The position numbers and the translations under genes were made by a program. A DNA stretch of 64,000 nt, from NCBI RefSeq assembly GCF_016097555.1, contig NC_054704.1, positions 43,127,751-43,191,750 of the forward strand, in the 5' to 3' direction. Of this stretch, positions 37,401-48,600 are shown piece after piece. Position 1 is the stretch's first letter; each line of letters starts with the position of its first letter. This DNA is from Gigantopelta aegis. Its lineage: Eukaryota > Mollusca > Gastropoda > Neomphalida > Peltospiridae. The notes under the pieces are model-generated. The model had not been told where the DNA came from. It was given only the letters and a program-made list of their open reading frames with translations, and searched no databases.

Positions 37401-38000
37401 GAAAACGCTATTTGTGCTCATTTACAGTTAATAACCGACAAATTTTGTTGAATAATGATAATAAATTTTGACGTTGGCTTTTTATATTTTTGTTTTGTGA
37501 TATCCAAACTAAGGAGCATGGAAAACCATTTATAGTTATCTTATTTGCATTATCCATTACCTGTTTGTTGTTTCTGTGAACAGTAGCGATAGAGGTGATT
37601 GTTTTAATGTTTGTTGTGCAGACTTCTATGCCATCAGGAAGTCCAGTAAATACAGGGGGGTGCCACTTTAAAAGCGCTCATTACTTGAGTTTGAAAAATA
37701 TTATTTAAATTTTAACTTTCAGTAGTAACACATTTATTGTTCCATTATATTGTGGCGGCAAAGCAAATATTTTTAAAGATGGATTTTGCCTTTAAAATAT
37801 AACACAAAAGCTTAGGTGTGCAGACTTTAGTGCCGCCAGTGTATAGAACGGTGATTTATTAATGCCTTTAAGTCATTGTAGGTAAATACCGATATTAAGG
37901 AAATATATTTTCATGTAGACTAATGGTTTAATTTAGAAGGGACAGGAATATATTTAATTATTTATCATGCATAGCAATAGGTTTAAACTTTGTGTGTGTG

Positions 38001-38031
<31 letters not shown>

Positions 38032-41000
38032 ATGTGGAGAATAAGTTGCAAAGAGATTTCATTGGAAGGTCCTAGGGATTGTAGAGATTGGAGGAAAATG
38101 TTTGCATAAAGGGCAGAGGTTGCTAGCACAGGGTCGTTATGGTGGGGGACACTATGTAAAAGGCAACAGCAGTGTTTGCTTTTATTCCTGTTTTTCTGTT
38201 CATACATTGATCTGACCTCTTATTATATGTACAAACTGGACTAATTTGAACGGTTTGGTCACATGACTGGAAGAGTTGACCCTTGGCACAGTGGAACATT
38301 TTAGCCGGTGGTTGACTGTTGGTACTTTAAAGGTGCTGTATCATAGTTATATGTGAGCATCTGTTTGTGATAACGATTTTCCAATAAAAATATATTTTCT
38401 ACTAGTAGATAAAATTATTTTGTTGGAATCATTTATGGGCATATAGTTGAAGGTGTAGTCTTTAAATTTTAAAGAAAAATTTAATGTAAAAAAATTATTT
38501 GCAGTAGCAGTCATTATGCAACTTGGAGATAGCACCTTTAATATGTATAGCACCTTTAATCCTGGTATAATAGATCACACACTTGGAATGGTTCTTGACA
38601 GTTTTATTCAAAAGTTACTTAGAAATGTCTACAAATGTGTTGTTTTGGAGAGGGATGGGGTAAACGGTCATCAGAGAGGGTCCCTCGCATATTGCAACAG
38701 CAATGAAATTGACACATGTCCATCACAATTTGTTATAGTCTGTTTCAATAAAGTGCACAAATCACCTGTTTACCGACATCTTTCTTTTAATTTCAAGAGT
38801 AAACACCACCTTGTACATCAATGAGAGCCTAAAGAAGTAAATGCTAAATTAGGTAGAGTATCATTAAATAGATATTTATAAAATATTTACCTGTCAGTTT
38901 AATATGAAATACGTTTTATTCTATTTCCGACATTACTGTAGTCCAGTTGAGGGTGTGGGAGTGGGGGGAGGGAGACGTGGGAGTTGGGGGGGGGGGGACC
39001 AGAGGATAATGAGAGATCAGGTCATGTCTTCCTGAAAAGAGAATACACTCCAAGTTATCTTCAATTTTTCAGTAACTCTCACCCATCTTCCACCATGGTA
39101 CAGCAAACATTGCAGTGGTCAGGGACAATGGACTGATGACCGAAAGAGCATGGATAACTGGAGTCTTGGACTTAGCATCTGTAGTCTGATTACTGGACAG
39201 CAGCCATGGGCACGTCTTCATGAATTGGCACGCAATTGTGGCAACTGTCCTGAGTGGCAAAGAGTCTGTGCTCACAACCAGCGCAAAATTATTAACTATG
39301 TGAGTATGTGGCTATTTACAGTCGTTAGTATTTTCACTAATATACAGAGTACTCTTTGTCTCTTATTTTTCATACCACCAACCTCCCCCTCCTAAATTCA
39401 TACAGAAAAATATAAGGGATATTTTTAACTTTTAGTTTTTTAGGAACTTATGTTAGCATTAATCCCTCTCACCCTCCACTCTCCCTCCAGCTATGGTTGA
39501 AAATGTCTTGTTCAGTAAATATTGTTTAAATCAACAACCCAATACATAAGTTCACAATGAAATATTTTTTTCATATTTATATACAGATTCTGAAGAATTT
39601 TTTTATGCTAACCCATAGATAGTAGCAACTAGGCCTTGGATCCAGTTTAAAACCGACTGTTCTGTTTCTATTGATAGATAAGTGAAAATCCAAATGAGAT
39701 ATCAGATTTCTATCCTGACGAAGTGGAAACCGGGTGCGGCCATGTGTTAACAAGCGTAATCAAAGGCTTGCTACCAACAAGTGGCCGAATGTCGGATCAG
39801 TGGAACGCAGATTTTGCCTTGGACGTACTTCAAGGCCGAGGTAAGGGACTGATATTTTGTGTAAAACTTTGGCAGTGTTCGACTTAGTGGATGGAATTCA
39901 GAAAGAACTATTCTTTAAAATTCCACCAATCAAATACAATTGGAACAGAAACACTATGATGGTTGGTGAAAATTTCTCCACCATTGATTTTATAGCACTG
40001 CATAAATTGCATATAACACTACATTTAACATGTATACACTGCCATCTGCCATCTTTGATTCTGCTCACACTACCTCCAGAATGGGAATTGTCGGAGGCCA
40101 GTTGGAATTGAATTCTGCATCGTTCTTTTGGGATCCTGATTATTCCAATTTGTAGAATTGGCAAACATGTATGCCCTTCAATTCATTTAAAGGTACATAT
40201 TCTAAAAACATTGCACTGTACCTGTGGCAGAAAAAATTACATTCTATAGTTTATATTTTGATTATAAGCATCTGTGTTGCAATATGACATAACTGTTAAC
40301 CAATCTGACCATCCCCTCATTACCAGGTTATTCCCGCAGATTTATATAGCCCATCTATGATGGGTCATATTATGGTATGGTATTGTTCGTCCGTCCGTAT
40401 GTCCGTCCGTCAGTCCATCCATCTGTTAACTTTTTTTTTTGTCCAGATCATATCTTGCATACAGATGCATACATGACCATCAAACTTCACTTTTAGAAAC
40501 AACTTGGGATGGCAGTGTGTCGCGTACTATTACTAGTCATTTCGCATTTAAGCAGCGTCCACTAGATGAATTTACTTCCGCATTTCGTTTTCTCATACGA
40601 AATTCAATTCTAACTTTCATATAGTTGTGGTAACCTATAGGTTACCAGGCTATATTTTGTGGTAACCTGTAAATGGGTTACCAGACACAATGCTTATTTC
40701 GATGCCTGATACTGGACCATCAATCCTCACATGTAGGAACAACTTTGGGATGGCAGTGTTGCATACCAATACTAGGTCACTGTGACCTACTTTTCACGGT
40801 CTACTGCACATAACAGTAAATCCTTGTCTGAACCATAGCTTGCATACAGATGCATACAGGACCATCAAACCTCACATGTAGGAACAACTTGGGATGGCGG
40901 TGTGTCGCGTACTATACTAGGTCACTGTGATCTACTTTTAACAGTCTACTGCACATAACAGTAAATCCTTGTCCAAATCATATCTTGCCTACAGATGCAT

Positions 41001-42801
41001 ACAGGACCATCAAACCTCATGTAGGAACAACTTGGGATGGTGGTTGGTTAAAAACAAACTTTTCATCCATCCCATTGCAAACATTTCACATAATTAGACT
41101 TGAATCATACTCGTAACATATTCATTAATATAGATATGGTTTTCCATCAAACTCCTGATGGGCATATCATGTGCCTCACCGGTACTCTTTTTCGATCTGT
41201 GCTGAATGAGTTTCTAACATAACCAAATGACTGGTAATTGATAAACATAAACTGGTACATAAATAGCAAAGCTAAAGTTTGACTCCTTTCATAGCATAAA
41301 CAAACGGCGCTAATAATTGAAGTTAACCAGACTGTGTCTGTAATTATGTATTACATAGTGAGGCCAACCCCCATGTACTACAAACAGGATCTTTTCGTTC
41401 CGCTTAATCAGTGATCTATTATTCTGTAATTATCACCTTGATACTCAACAGCCAAGATGAGCCGAGACAGCCATGCTTCCCCTAATTGACAATTCATTTG
41501 TCTTTAAAATACTATCGGTATCATCAAGTTTTAAAGGTGCATAAGGTATTAAATCTTTATAGCCGGACCAAAGAATTACATGTAGTTTGAGAGATTGAGT
41601 TTTTCGAATTTTTGAAGTTTGATTTTTCGGAGGCCTTTATTACTAGTCTGTTTAGCAATTCAGTCTGAGAGATCAAAGTTTTCAAGAAATCAAAGTCTGA
41701 GTTATCGAAGTTTAACTGTACATGGTAAAAAGTTCTCAGGTTAGCACAGTTTGCCCAAATATCTCTTTTAATTATTTCCTGAATTTGAGGATTTGGTCCA
41801 GAACAAAGGGGCCAGTTTCTCTCCCCGGCCCCTCTGTCTCGTACACTTATGCTCACTATCACTTTACTTTAATGTGATATGAATTAATGTTTCATTGTTC
41901 TTTTTTCTTTCTTTTTTCTTTCAGTTGCTTGTCCTGTGCAAGTCCAAATATTTCTTGATGGAAGAATCCGTTACTGTATTTGGACTGAAAGTGATACAAA
42001 ATTCAAATCATTTTTGAAAAAACCTGAGATCACTAGCATGGTAAGATTCTAACAGTATTTTTAATATTTTATTTTAAAGGAATCACAAAGGAAAGCTTTT
42101 GAGCTACTAATTTGATGTATAATTGATATCGTTAGATGTCAGAAATTTGAGGCAGGAGAGCAGTTATACATTAAATAGCCTTTCAGCTGCTTCTGGGGGT
42201 GGGAGGAAGGACAGAACATAATCTTCAAAGTTCAAGGGTCTACTGAATTAATTATTAATGTGCACATCATGTGGCATGTTGACAAATATTTCTGACTCTG
42301 TAACTTATTTTTGAGGAAGTTAATAGGCCTACTTGTATCTTATTAATCAGGCAACAATGGATAACTAAATAAGCCATAATAAGAAGGGAATTGTTTTCAT
42401 GCACATAAGAAACACACTGTTACCTTCTTTAAAGATGGTGGCATCATCTTTTTTGTGTTAACTTTACATTGTTTTATGTTTAGCTGTTTTTCAGACATTT
42501 TCTGCACTAAGTTAAAGGCTATGTATTACTTGTATTTATTATTAAGTATTATTTCTCCCCCCCCCCCCCAAATCTTATTAGACCTATAAATTCACTGTTT
42601 ATTCTGTTATAACCATGTGTCATTAACTTCTTTCAGATTGAAGATTTGAAGCTGAAAGATAACAGATTCATGGATGGTTATTATTTCAAACAACATGATG
42701 GTGATACTGTGCCTTTCAGTTTTAAAATAATTAAGGATGTAGATTTTGACATATGTCCTTCACGTTTTGGAAAAAACCCATGTAAGGCAACAGTTTTGTA
42801 A
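31468..42801 (+). CDS. Divergent protein kinase, 502 aa, possibly MAP3K14 (NIK)-like
   Basis: Ten exons join in phase: 31463-31521, 33092-33385, 34147-34269, 35169-35307, 35811-35939, 36842-36940, 39073-39299, 39678-39840, 41925-42040 and 42637-42801, all with gt..ag borders. Residues 1-116 are acidic and unrecognised. The kinase fold follows: a poor glycine loop (~121-131), presumed ATP lysine in LFIKKK (~155), helix-C Glu ~169-171, hinge MEYCAGGTIEDI (~198-209), catalytic HGDIKLSN (242-249, split by an intron), TDWE in place of DFG (264-267) and DNWSLG (307-312). Asp244, Lys246, Asn249 and Asp265 are kept, so activity is possible. Residues ~410-502 form a beta-rich tail (HDGDTVPFSF...DFDIC) recalling the NIK C-terminus. 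The frame is open upstream to the acceptor before exon 1, so a further 5' exon may exist. Kinase call strong; NIK link tentative. Confidence 0.85.
32418..32680. repeat. 130-bp repeat, two tandem copies
   Basis: Both copies share TTCTGAAAGTTGATAC..TGAT.CTCTGG and then AT-only sequence. A further diverged copy is in intron 5 at about 36080-36230 (GTTCTGAAATTTGATACTAT). Confidence 0.75.
32752..32859. mobile_element. Palindromic MITE, about 108 bp
   Basis: Left end GCCCCGTTCCATGAAGCAAT and right end in reverse GCCCCATTCCACAAAGCAAT continue as CTTAGCACTAAGATCACCTT / CTTAGCCCTAAGATCGCCTT. Nearly the whole element is inverted repeat. A related, more diverged copy lies at about 54050-54190. Confidence 0.85.
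33541..33607 (+). mobile_element. SINE head fragment
   Basis: GGGGTGACATAGCTCAGTGG to ATGATCGATCCCTG: tRNA-like head only, in kinase intron 2. Confidence 0.8.
33656..34021. mobile_element. TTAA-flanked MITE (piggyBac-like), 366 bp
   Basis: TTAA at 33652-33655 and 34022-34025. The inverted ends are AGGTGCAGACCCACATTTT and, in reverse, AGTCACAGACCTTAGTTTT. It lies in kinase intron 2, between exons 2 and 3. Confidence 0.72.
35680..35776 (+). mobile_element. SINE tail fragment
   Basis: CTGTCAAAATTACCAAATAT ... ATGTGCTCTTGTAGTGTCAT is the second tail type. It ends 35 bp before the acceptor of kinase exon 5. Confidence 0.8.
35940..36841. other. Kinase intron 5
   Basis: It contains diverged copies of the 130-bp repeat (about 36060-36480) and a SINE core fragment at 36555-36645 (CCAGTGCACCACGACTGGTA). 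The rest is AT-rich. Confidence 0.75.
36555..36645 (+). mobile_element. SINE core fragment
   Basis: CCAGCCAGTGCACCACGACT to ATGAAAGATCCCTTCCTT; head and tail are missing, in kinase intron 5. Confidence 0.85.
36941..39072. other. Kinase intron 6, 2.1 kb
   Basis: It holds a TG/TGCG microsatellite (37991-38031), a TTAA-flanked MITE (38331-38537) and a G-run near 38986-38998. No exon-like segment was recognised between the HGDIKLSN/TDWE exon and the DNWSLG exon. Confidence 0.75.
38331..38537. mobile_element. TTAA-flanked MITE (piggyBac-like), 207 bp
   Basis: TTAA at 38327-38330 and 38538-38541. The ends are AGGTGCTGTATCATAGTT and, in reverse, AGGTGCTATCTCCAAGTT (14 of 18 match). The right end plus TTAA is repeated once more just outside (TATAGCACCTTTAAT at about 38546). 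Confidence 0.78.
40385..41050. repeat. Dispersed element with internal tandem copies
   Basis: GTCCGTCCG repeats lead into three to four partial copies of a segment of about 145 bp: TCATATCTTGCATACAGATG, GGACCATCAAACCTCACATG, TAGGAACAACTTGGGATGGC, TAGGTCACTGTGACCTACTT. It lies in kinase intron 8 and is related to 13078-13185. No protein frame. Confidence 0.75.
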
Positions 42802-42903
42802 TTACTGTGCCTTTCAGTTTTAAAATAATTAAGGATGTAGATTTTGACGTATGTCCTTCCACGTTTTGGAAAAAAAACATTATACGGCAACAGTTTTGTA
42901 ATA
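42705..42903. repeat. 98-bp tandem duplication spanning the kinase stop codon
   Basis: TACTGTGCCTTTCAGTTTTA to GGCAACAGTTTTGTAAT occurs at 42705-42802 and again at 42803-42903 with a few changes and small indels. The first copy is the last coding segment with its stop at 42799-42801. The second falls in the 3' UTR. Confidence 0.95.
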
Positions 42904-42905
42904 AA
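42900..42905 (+). promoter_or_regulatory. Likely polyadenylation signal of the kinase gene
   Basis: AATAAA lies about 100 bases after the stop codon, where the duplicated TTTTGTAAT runs into AAAGGTGTTG. A GT/T-rich stretch follows within about 35-50 bases (GAAAATGTGTTTCCATTATT). Confidence 0.6.
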
Positions 42906-43587
42906 GGTGTTGTAAAAACAATGAAAATGTGTTTCCATTATTTTTTCTAAGGACACCCAAAGAAAATATCTGTTCAAAGTATGTTGAACTAACAGGTGAT
43001 TAAATTTCAGACACTGGAATACCTACATGTCCCACAATCAATTTCTTGTTTACATGGGTAATTTAATTTTGAATAAAAACAATTATTTTGAACATGAATA
43101 ATATCAGTTATCTATCATTTCTATTGAACACAACGCACAAAAACAATTCTAGCCGAGTGCTGTTGCATCCCAAAAATGTAACCAGACACTAATAACTTTG
43201 AAAATCAAAGAGATAGCATTTAGTATATCACTGGTAGTTTGAAATGCAACTGGTTACAATGGTTTCAGGAATGTATAAACAAACTGTTTTTGTACTATAT
43301 CAGACCTTGACATGAAAAAAATTGAGGAGTCTGATTAATTGTTCCCCTAAGTTAGAATATAGGAAGTCATTTAAGATATTACTGTATTGATACCATATAT
43401 ACATTCACATGGTAAGGGGAGTTAAAAATTACTTTTCTTGAACTAGTCTCAAGGGAGTGATGGGGAGAAAGATCTGCTATGTACTAATACCAACCTCTAA
43501 AGTTTCCAGTGAAAAGACGATCAAACAGAAGGTCAAGGTCAAGGTCAAAGGGTTTTATGTGCACAATCGGAACAAGCTGTTGTAGCG

Positions 43588-43712
43588 CACGCCTGTCACG
43601 GGCACAAGAGCCAGCCTTGGCCGGCTTCTATGTCCGTGACAGGAAGGGGGGGGGGGGAGGAGGGACCGCCTGCACCGGCAGGTGCAAGGGAGCACCAGCA
43701 GTCCGATTGAAT
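43588..43712. other. Cluster of hairpins near the LINE 3' end
   Basis: CCTGTCACGGGCACAAGAGC pairs with a segment reading in reverse CCTGTCACGGACATAGAAGC (about 43590-43642). CCTGCACCGGCAGG (43669 on) and CCGATTGAATCGG (about 43701-43713) follow. An interrupted G-run separates the stems. Confidence 0.7.
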
Positions 43713-44987
43713 CGGTAGCAGGCGGGTGGGGTTGGTGGTGGTGTTATGGAATTTTGAATGGAGTTGTTAATGCCAAAGAGAAAGGGTGTGCAGTTTTAGT
43801 TGAGGAATTTTGGCGCAATTTGAGTGGTCGGTCGAAAGGTTAATGGGCGAGCTGGTATAAGTTTGGAATCGAGAGTAGCTCGTTAGTGGTTCGAAATAAG
43901 CTTGTGAGTTTTAAGACCTAGTTGATGCTGGTCGTCTCCCTAGGTTGTCCGTAGGGTCCTTATAAGGACCTGACCTCTTCTGGTCGTGGCATGACAACCC
44001 AGAGGAGATTGTGTGGACACTGGTAGGCAAGGCGTTTGTTCCGGGGGTGGTCGGCGTGCAGGTGTTGGTATAGTCCTTTTGTTTCCTTCCTAGTGACACC
44101 AAGTACAGATCCAGCAGCAAGTATTTGGGTATGGGTGGGGGGGGGGGGGGGGGGGCTGATATTCTTTTGTTCAGCCTCCACCTGGGTGCAATTGTGTACT
44201 CGGAACCGGTATTCTTTTGTCCGGTTTCTTATTGGAGTACGTGCTGGGCCATTAAATGGGGGGCGGATGCATTGTTATCATTAGTCATGCATCCTGTGTA
44301 CTGTCTGTATGTGGTCCTAGTTTGGTGTTAAGGTTGTACTTATTGTCTTACGTCCCTATGCTAATGTTTTTCAACGGTCATCATGACCACCCCTCCCCAT
44401 CTGTCCTTGTGTAGTATTTGAACACAATGACGGGTGGGGAATTAGACTAGTCTATATAATTTTGAAGGGCGAGCCCTTATAGTGTATGTGTAGGTTTAAA
44501 AAGCCTAGTGCTTGGCATAGTTAACTTTATTGCTAATGAATAATATGGTCTCATGTCTATTGTACAGGAGAATAGTTCACACGCAGCGATACACGGCAGT
44601 TGTAACTCACCTAGTTTTGATTGGACTTACTTTGTTTTGTTGTCCGGTGTTCAGTTGTTTTCTGGCCTAGGTGACTTACCGTGGTCCGTCCGCTGAATTC
44701 ATTCATTAACAATAAAGTATATAGTGCAAGTGCGTACATAGTGCAGTATATACAAGTGGTATTTCTGGTTGAGTTGAGGCAGTGTTTGAGCTGGAAAAGA
44801 AAAAATAATATTTATTGTTCCTAATCTGGTTGGTTATTTAACTAGATTGGTTGGTTAGCTGGTTTATCTTGGCTTGTGGTTGGTTTGATTCGATCACTAG
44901 GCGAGCTGGAAAAGAGAAGATGATAGTTAGTGGTCCTGTTATGGTTAGCTGCTTGGCTAATTTTACTTGGTTAAGTAGTTACCAGTT

Positions 44988-45656
44988 GAATTTCTACAAA
45001 AAACAGTCGGTGTTGGTGTAGAGCATTCGCTACCGACCCACCGTTGGCCGCCTCCACTTGAGTGCTTCGGTCCGAGTCCGAGTCCAGGGTTGCAACTCTT
45101 GTGGAGGAGCTTACAAGTAGGTGGTTTTGAGTGATCTCTATGCTAGTTGATTGGTGGCACCCATCTCTATCTGTTTACCTTTGGCCCCCAGGTTGGAAAG
45201 CATCGAGTAGAGTTCGAATTGGTTGCAGTTCCTACCAAGGGTCGTACTGGTGAAAGGTTATGGGTGTTAGTTGGTTTAGTTATAGGTTTGGTTTGCTAGG
45301 TTAAACGAATTGATAACTGTTCTGAACTTCTACAAAATAATCAGTGTTGGTGTTAGAGCGTTCGCTACCGACCCACCGTTGGCCGCCTCCACTTGAGTGC
45401 ATTGGTCCGAATCCGAGTTAAGGGTTGCAACTCTTGTGGAGGAGCTTACAAGTGGGTGGTTTTCAGTGATCTCTACGCTAGTTAGTTGGTGGCACCCATC
45501 TCTACCTGTTTACTTTTGGTCCCCAGGTTGGAAAGCATCGAGTAGAGTTCGAATTGGTTGCAGTTCCTACCAAGGGTTGTACTGGTAAAAGGTTATGGGT
45601 GCTAATCGTTGGTTAGTTTATAGTTTTGGTTTGGTGGACTGGACGAATTGGTAAAC
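44988..45656. repeat. 336-bp tandem repeat, two copies, in the LINE 3' UTR
   Basis: ATTCGCTACCGACCCACCGT or GTTCGCTACCGACCCACCGT, GGTTGGAAAGCATCGAGTAG and GGTTGCAGTTCCTACCAAGG recur at a spacing of about 336 with roughly 5-8% differences. Confidence 0.92.
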
Positions 45657-45694
45657 TGCTTTGACCGTTTTATGTTTGAAATATTTATCTGGGT

Positions 45695-48600
45695 TTAGTA
45701 GGAAATTAGGTGTGATTTGGTTTTTATGGTTGGCTTTGCTAATTGATCCTGTCTCTGTTGGTTGTGTAGCGTGCAATCCAAGAGATAGTGTTTCATATCT
45801 TCATGGGTGCCACATTCGCAATCAGTGTTGGGTTTATTGAATGAGCAACTGCTAAGCTGTGAAGATGCACCCAGTCGTAGTTTGGTTAAAATTTTATCCA
45901 CAGAGGTTTCTTTGTATTTAGGTCTGATGGAGTCGACTAGTGGCTTAATATTATAGTGCCAAGTGTTTTTTGTAAGGTCCCAGTTAGCTTGCCATTGATT
46001 AATGTAGTGTTTTTTGGCTTGTGACATTAATTCTGTTATCCCTAGTGGTAGTGCAGTGATTGTATTAGTGATTGAAAGTGCTGTTTTGGCTCCATAGTCT
46101 GCTATTTCATTGCCAATTATACCTACATTAGCTGGGACCCATTCAAATACTACTGATAGGTTGAGTTGGTTTAGTTCGTGGAGTTTTTTTATGTATGGCT
46201 GAGAGAATGTCTGGTCTAGTGGATTTGTTAGCTTCGAATGACTGGATGGAGCTTAGACTATCTGAAAAGATAACGCTTTTGGTGTATTGTTTATTTTTAA
46301 TCCAGATTAGTGCCTCGTAAATGGCTGTCAATTTTGCTGTGTAGACTGAGAGATTGCTTGACAGCCTGGCATATTTAACAAGTTTTAGAGTGTTTAGATA
46401 TTTTTTCTTCCACTACTGCGAAGCCAACTCTGCCGTTATCTGGGGGGTTTTAGCCATCCGTATAGATATGGATGTGCTCTGGGTAATTTTCATTAGCTGC
46501 GGCTTCAAACAAGACTTTTTTGAAAGGTGGGAAGGCTGTTTCGTCGGTAGCTTTTTTAATTAGATATGGAGTGTGGCAATCCATTGGTTGATTGGGATGG
46601 TATAGGGCCACAGGTGTTGTTATCAATTCCTACCTCTATTTCAAGTTTACTAGCTCTTGTGGTGAATGAGTCATTAAGTTTATTATTAGTTTTAAATTCT
46701 AATCCTGGTTTAGCTATGATTGGAGTGAGTTCCTGAACTGGATGCTCTAGGTTAAGTGAATGAATTTTAAGATGGTATTTGAGATGTTGAATATTGCGGC
46801 GGTATTTGAGTGGCATGATGTTGAATTCTGCCTCTAGGCTTTGGCCGCTAGTATTGGCTGGAACTTTGGCTATTGTTCTTAGTGCTTGGTTTTGGATAAT
46901 GTCTAGTTTATGCAGAAGCTTTGGGGAGGCACAGCTGTAGGCCTGGGCTCCATAGTCAATCCTGGAGAGTATACATGCTTTGTATACCATAAGCATTGCC
47001 TCCGTTTGTGCTCCCCAGCTGGTGCCAGAGATTGCTCTGAGTAAATTTAGAGTATTTTTTGATTGTCTGACAATATTGTTGATATGTTCACTGAAGGTTA
47101 GTTTTGTGTCAAAGGTGACTCCTAGAAATTTAAAGGTTTTGACTCTTGGGATTGGCTTATTGTTAGCAGATACTTTCAAAATAACTTCCGAGTTGACTTT
47201 ATTAAACAGCATACAGACTGTTTTGGTTTCCGAGAGTTTAATGCCCCATTCTAAGGCCCATTTGTTCAGTTTATTAATTTCATTTTGCATTTGGCTAAAT
47301 AGGTTTTTGGTCACTCTGCCTGTGCGCCAAATGGCGCAGTCATCGGCAAAGAGTGCTGTGTTTAACGGGGAGGTTGATTTAGTTGTACTTTTTGCATTAA
47401 GTGCCCTGGTTATGTCGTTAATGAAAATGTTAAATAGAGTTGGTGATAGGACTGAGCCTTGTGGAATACCATTAATTATTTCTGTTTTATCGGAGTAGTG
47501 GCCGTTTACTCTGACTGAGATTGATCTGTTATGAATAAAGTTGTTAATGAAGTTGAACATATTTCCTTAAATTCCATTGGTTTCTAATTTTTGAAGTAGG
47601 CCCTGCCTCCATACCATATCAAAGGCTTTTTCAATATCTATAAATATGGCTAGTACCTTATTGGATTTGCGGAAGGCATCGTTTATGCTATTTTGGAGTC
47701 TGACTATTTGGTCTATTGTAGAATGGTTAGATCTAAATCCACTTTGCACGTTTGTAATTAAGTTATTCTCTAGGAGGTAGTTGTTTAGTCTTTTATTGAT
47801 AATGGTTTCTAGCGTTTTACACATAAGTGAGGTGAGCGTTATCGGTCTATAACTCTCCAGGAGGGAGTGGTCCTTTCCCGCCTTAGGGAGGCTAAAGCAT
47901 TCTGCATGTTTCCATGCTGCTGGCATTTGGCCCTCCTCCCAGATTCTATTATAGAGCGACAATACCACCTCTAGGGCTGCATCTGGCATATGTTTTAGTA
48001 GAGTATAGCTAATTTGATCAGGCCCTGTGGCAGTGCTTTTTTGGGGTCTTAAGGGCCGCTTTTAGTTCCGCTAGTGTTAGTGGTTTGTTAAATTCTAAGT
48101 CGTCCGTGGTAGGTTGTTTATCCCTCTTAGTATCAGTAATTGGTAAGGCTTTATCTTTTTTAAGTTTATTGAAGAACTGCTGAGGGAAGTTTTCATTACT
48201 GCTATTTTTACTAAATGTTTTACTTAGAAGATCCGCTGTTTGCTTATTTGTGGTAGCTACTTTATTTCTTTGAAGGACTGTGGCGATGGTGCGGTGTCCT
48301 TGTATGGCTCGTACTTTTTTCCACATTTCCCTAATAGATGTTCTGGTATTGATTTCTCCGCAGAATGTCTGCCAGCTAGTCTGTTTAGCTTCAGTAATTA
48401 ATTTGCCTATCTCATGCTTAGCTATTTTATATTTGGTGTGGTATTCTGGTTTACCCTTTTTTTTTTTAAAGAGTTTACGCATCCTGTTTCTGAAGCCGCA
48501 TTTTAGTTTGATTTCGTCAGTCCACCAACTAACTGGGGTTTTTTTCTTTGGTTGTTTGGTTTTGGGCATGTTTTTTTCGGTTATTCTAATTATTTCGTTT

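Noticed and set aside
40439-40624. 61-codon frame (MSRSYLAYRCIHDHQ...)
   Set aside because: It lies in a dispersed, internally repeated element within kinase intron 8.
42803-42903. Second copy of the last kinase coding segment as an alternative terminal exon
   Set aside because: No acceptor of its own beyond the short TTTCAG copied within it, and its frame diverges after indels. A 3' UTR duplicate is simpler.
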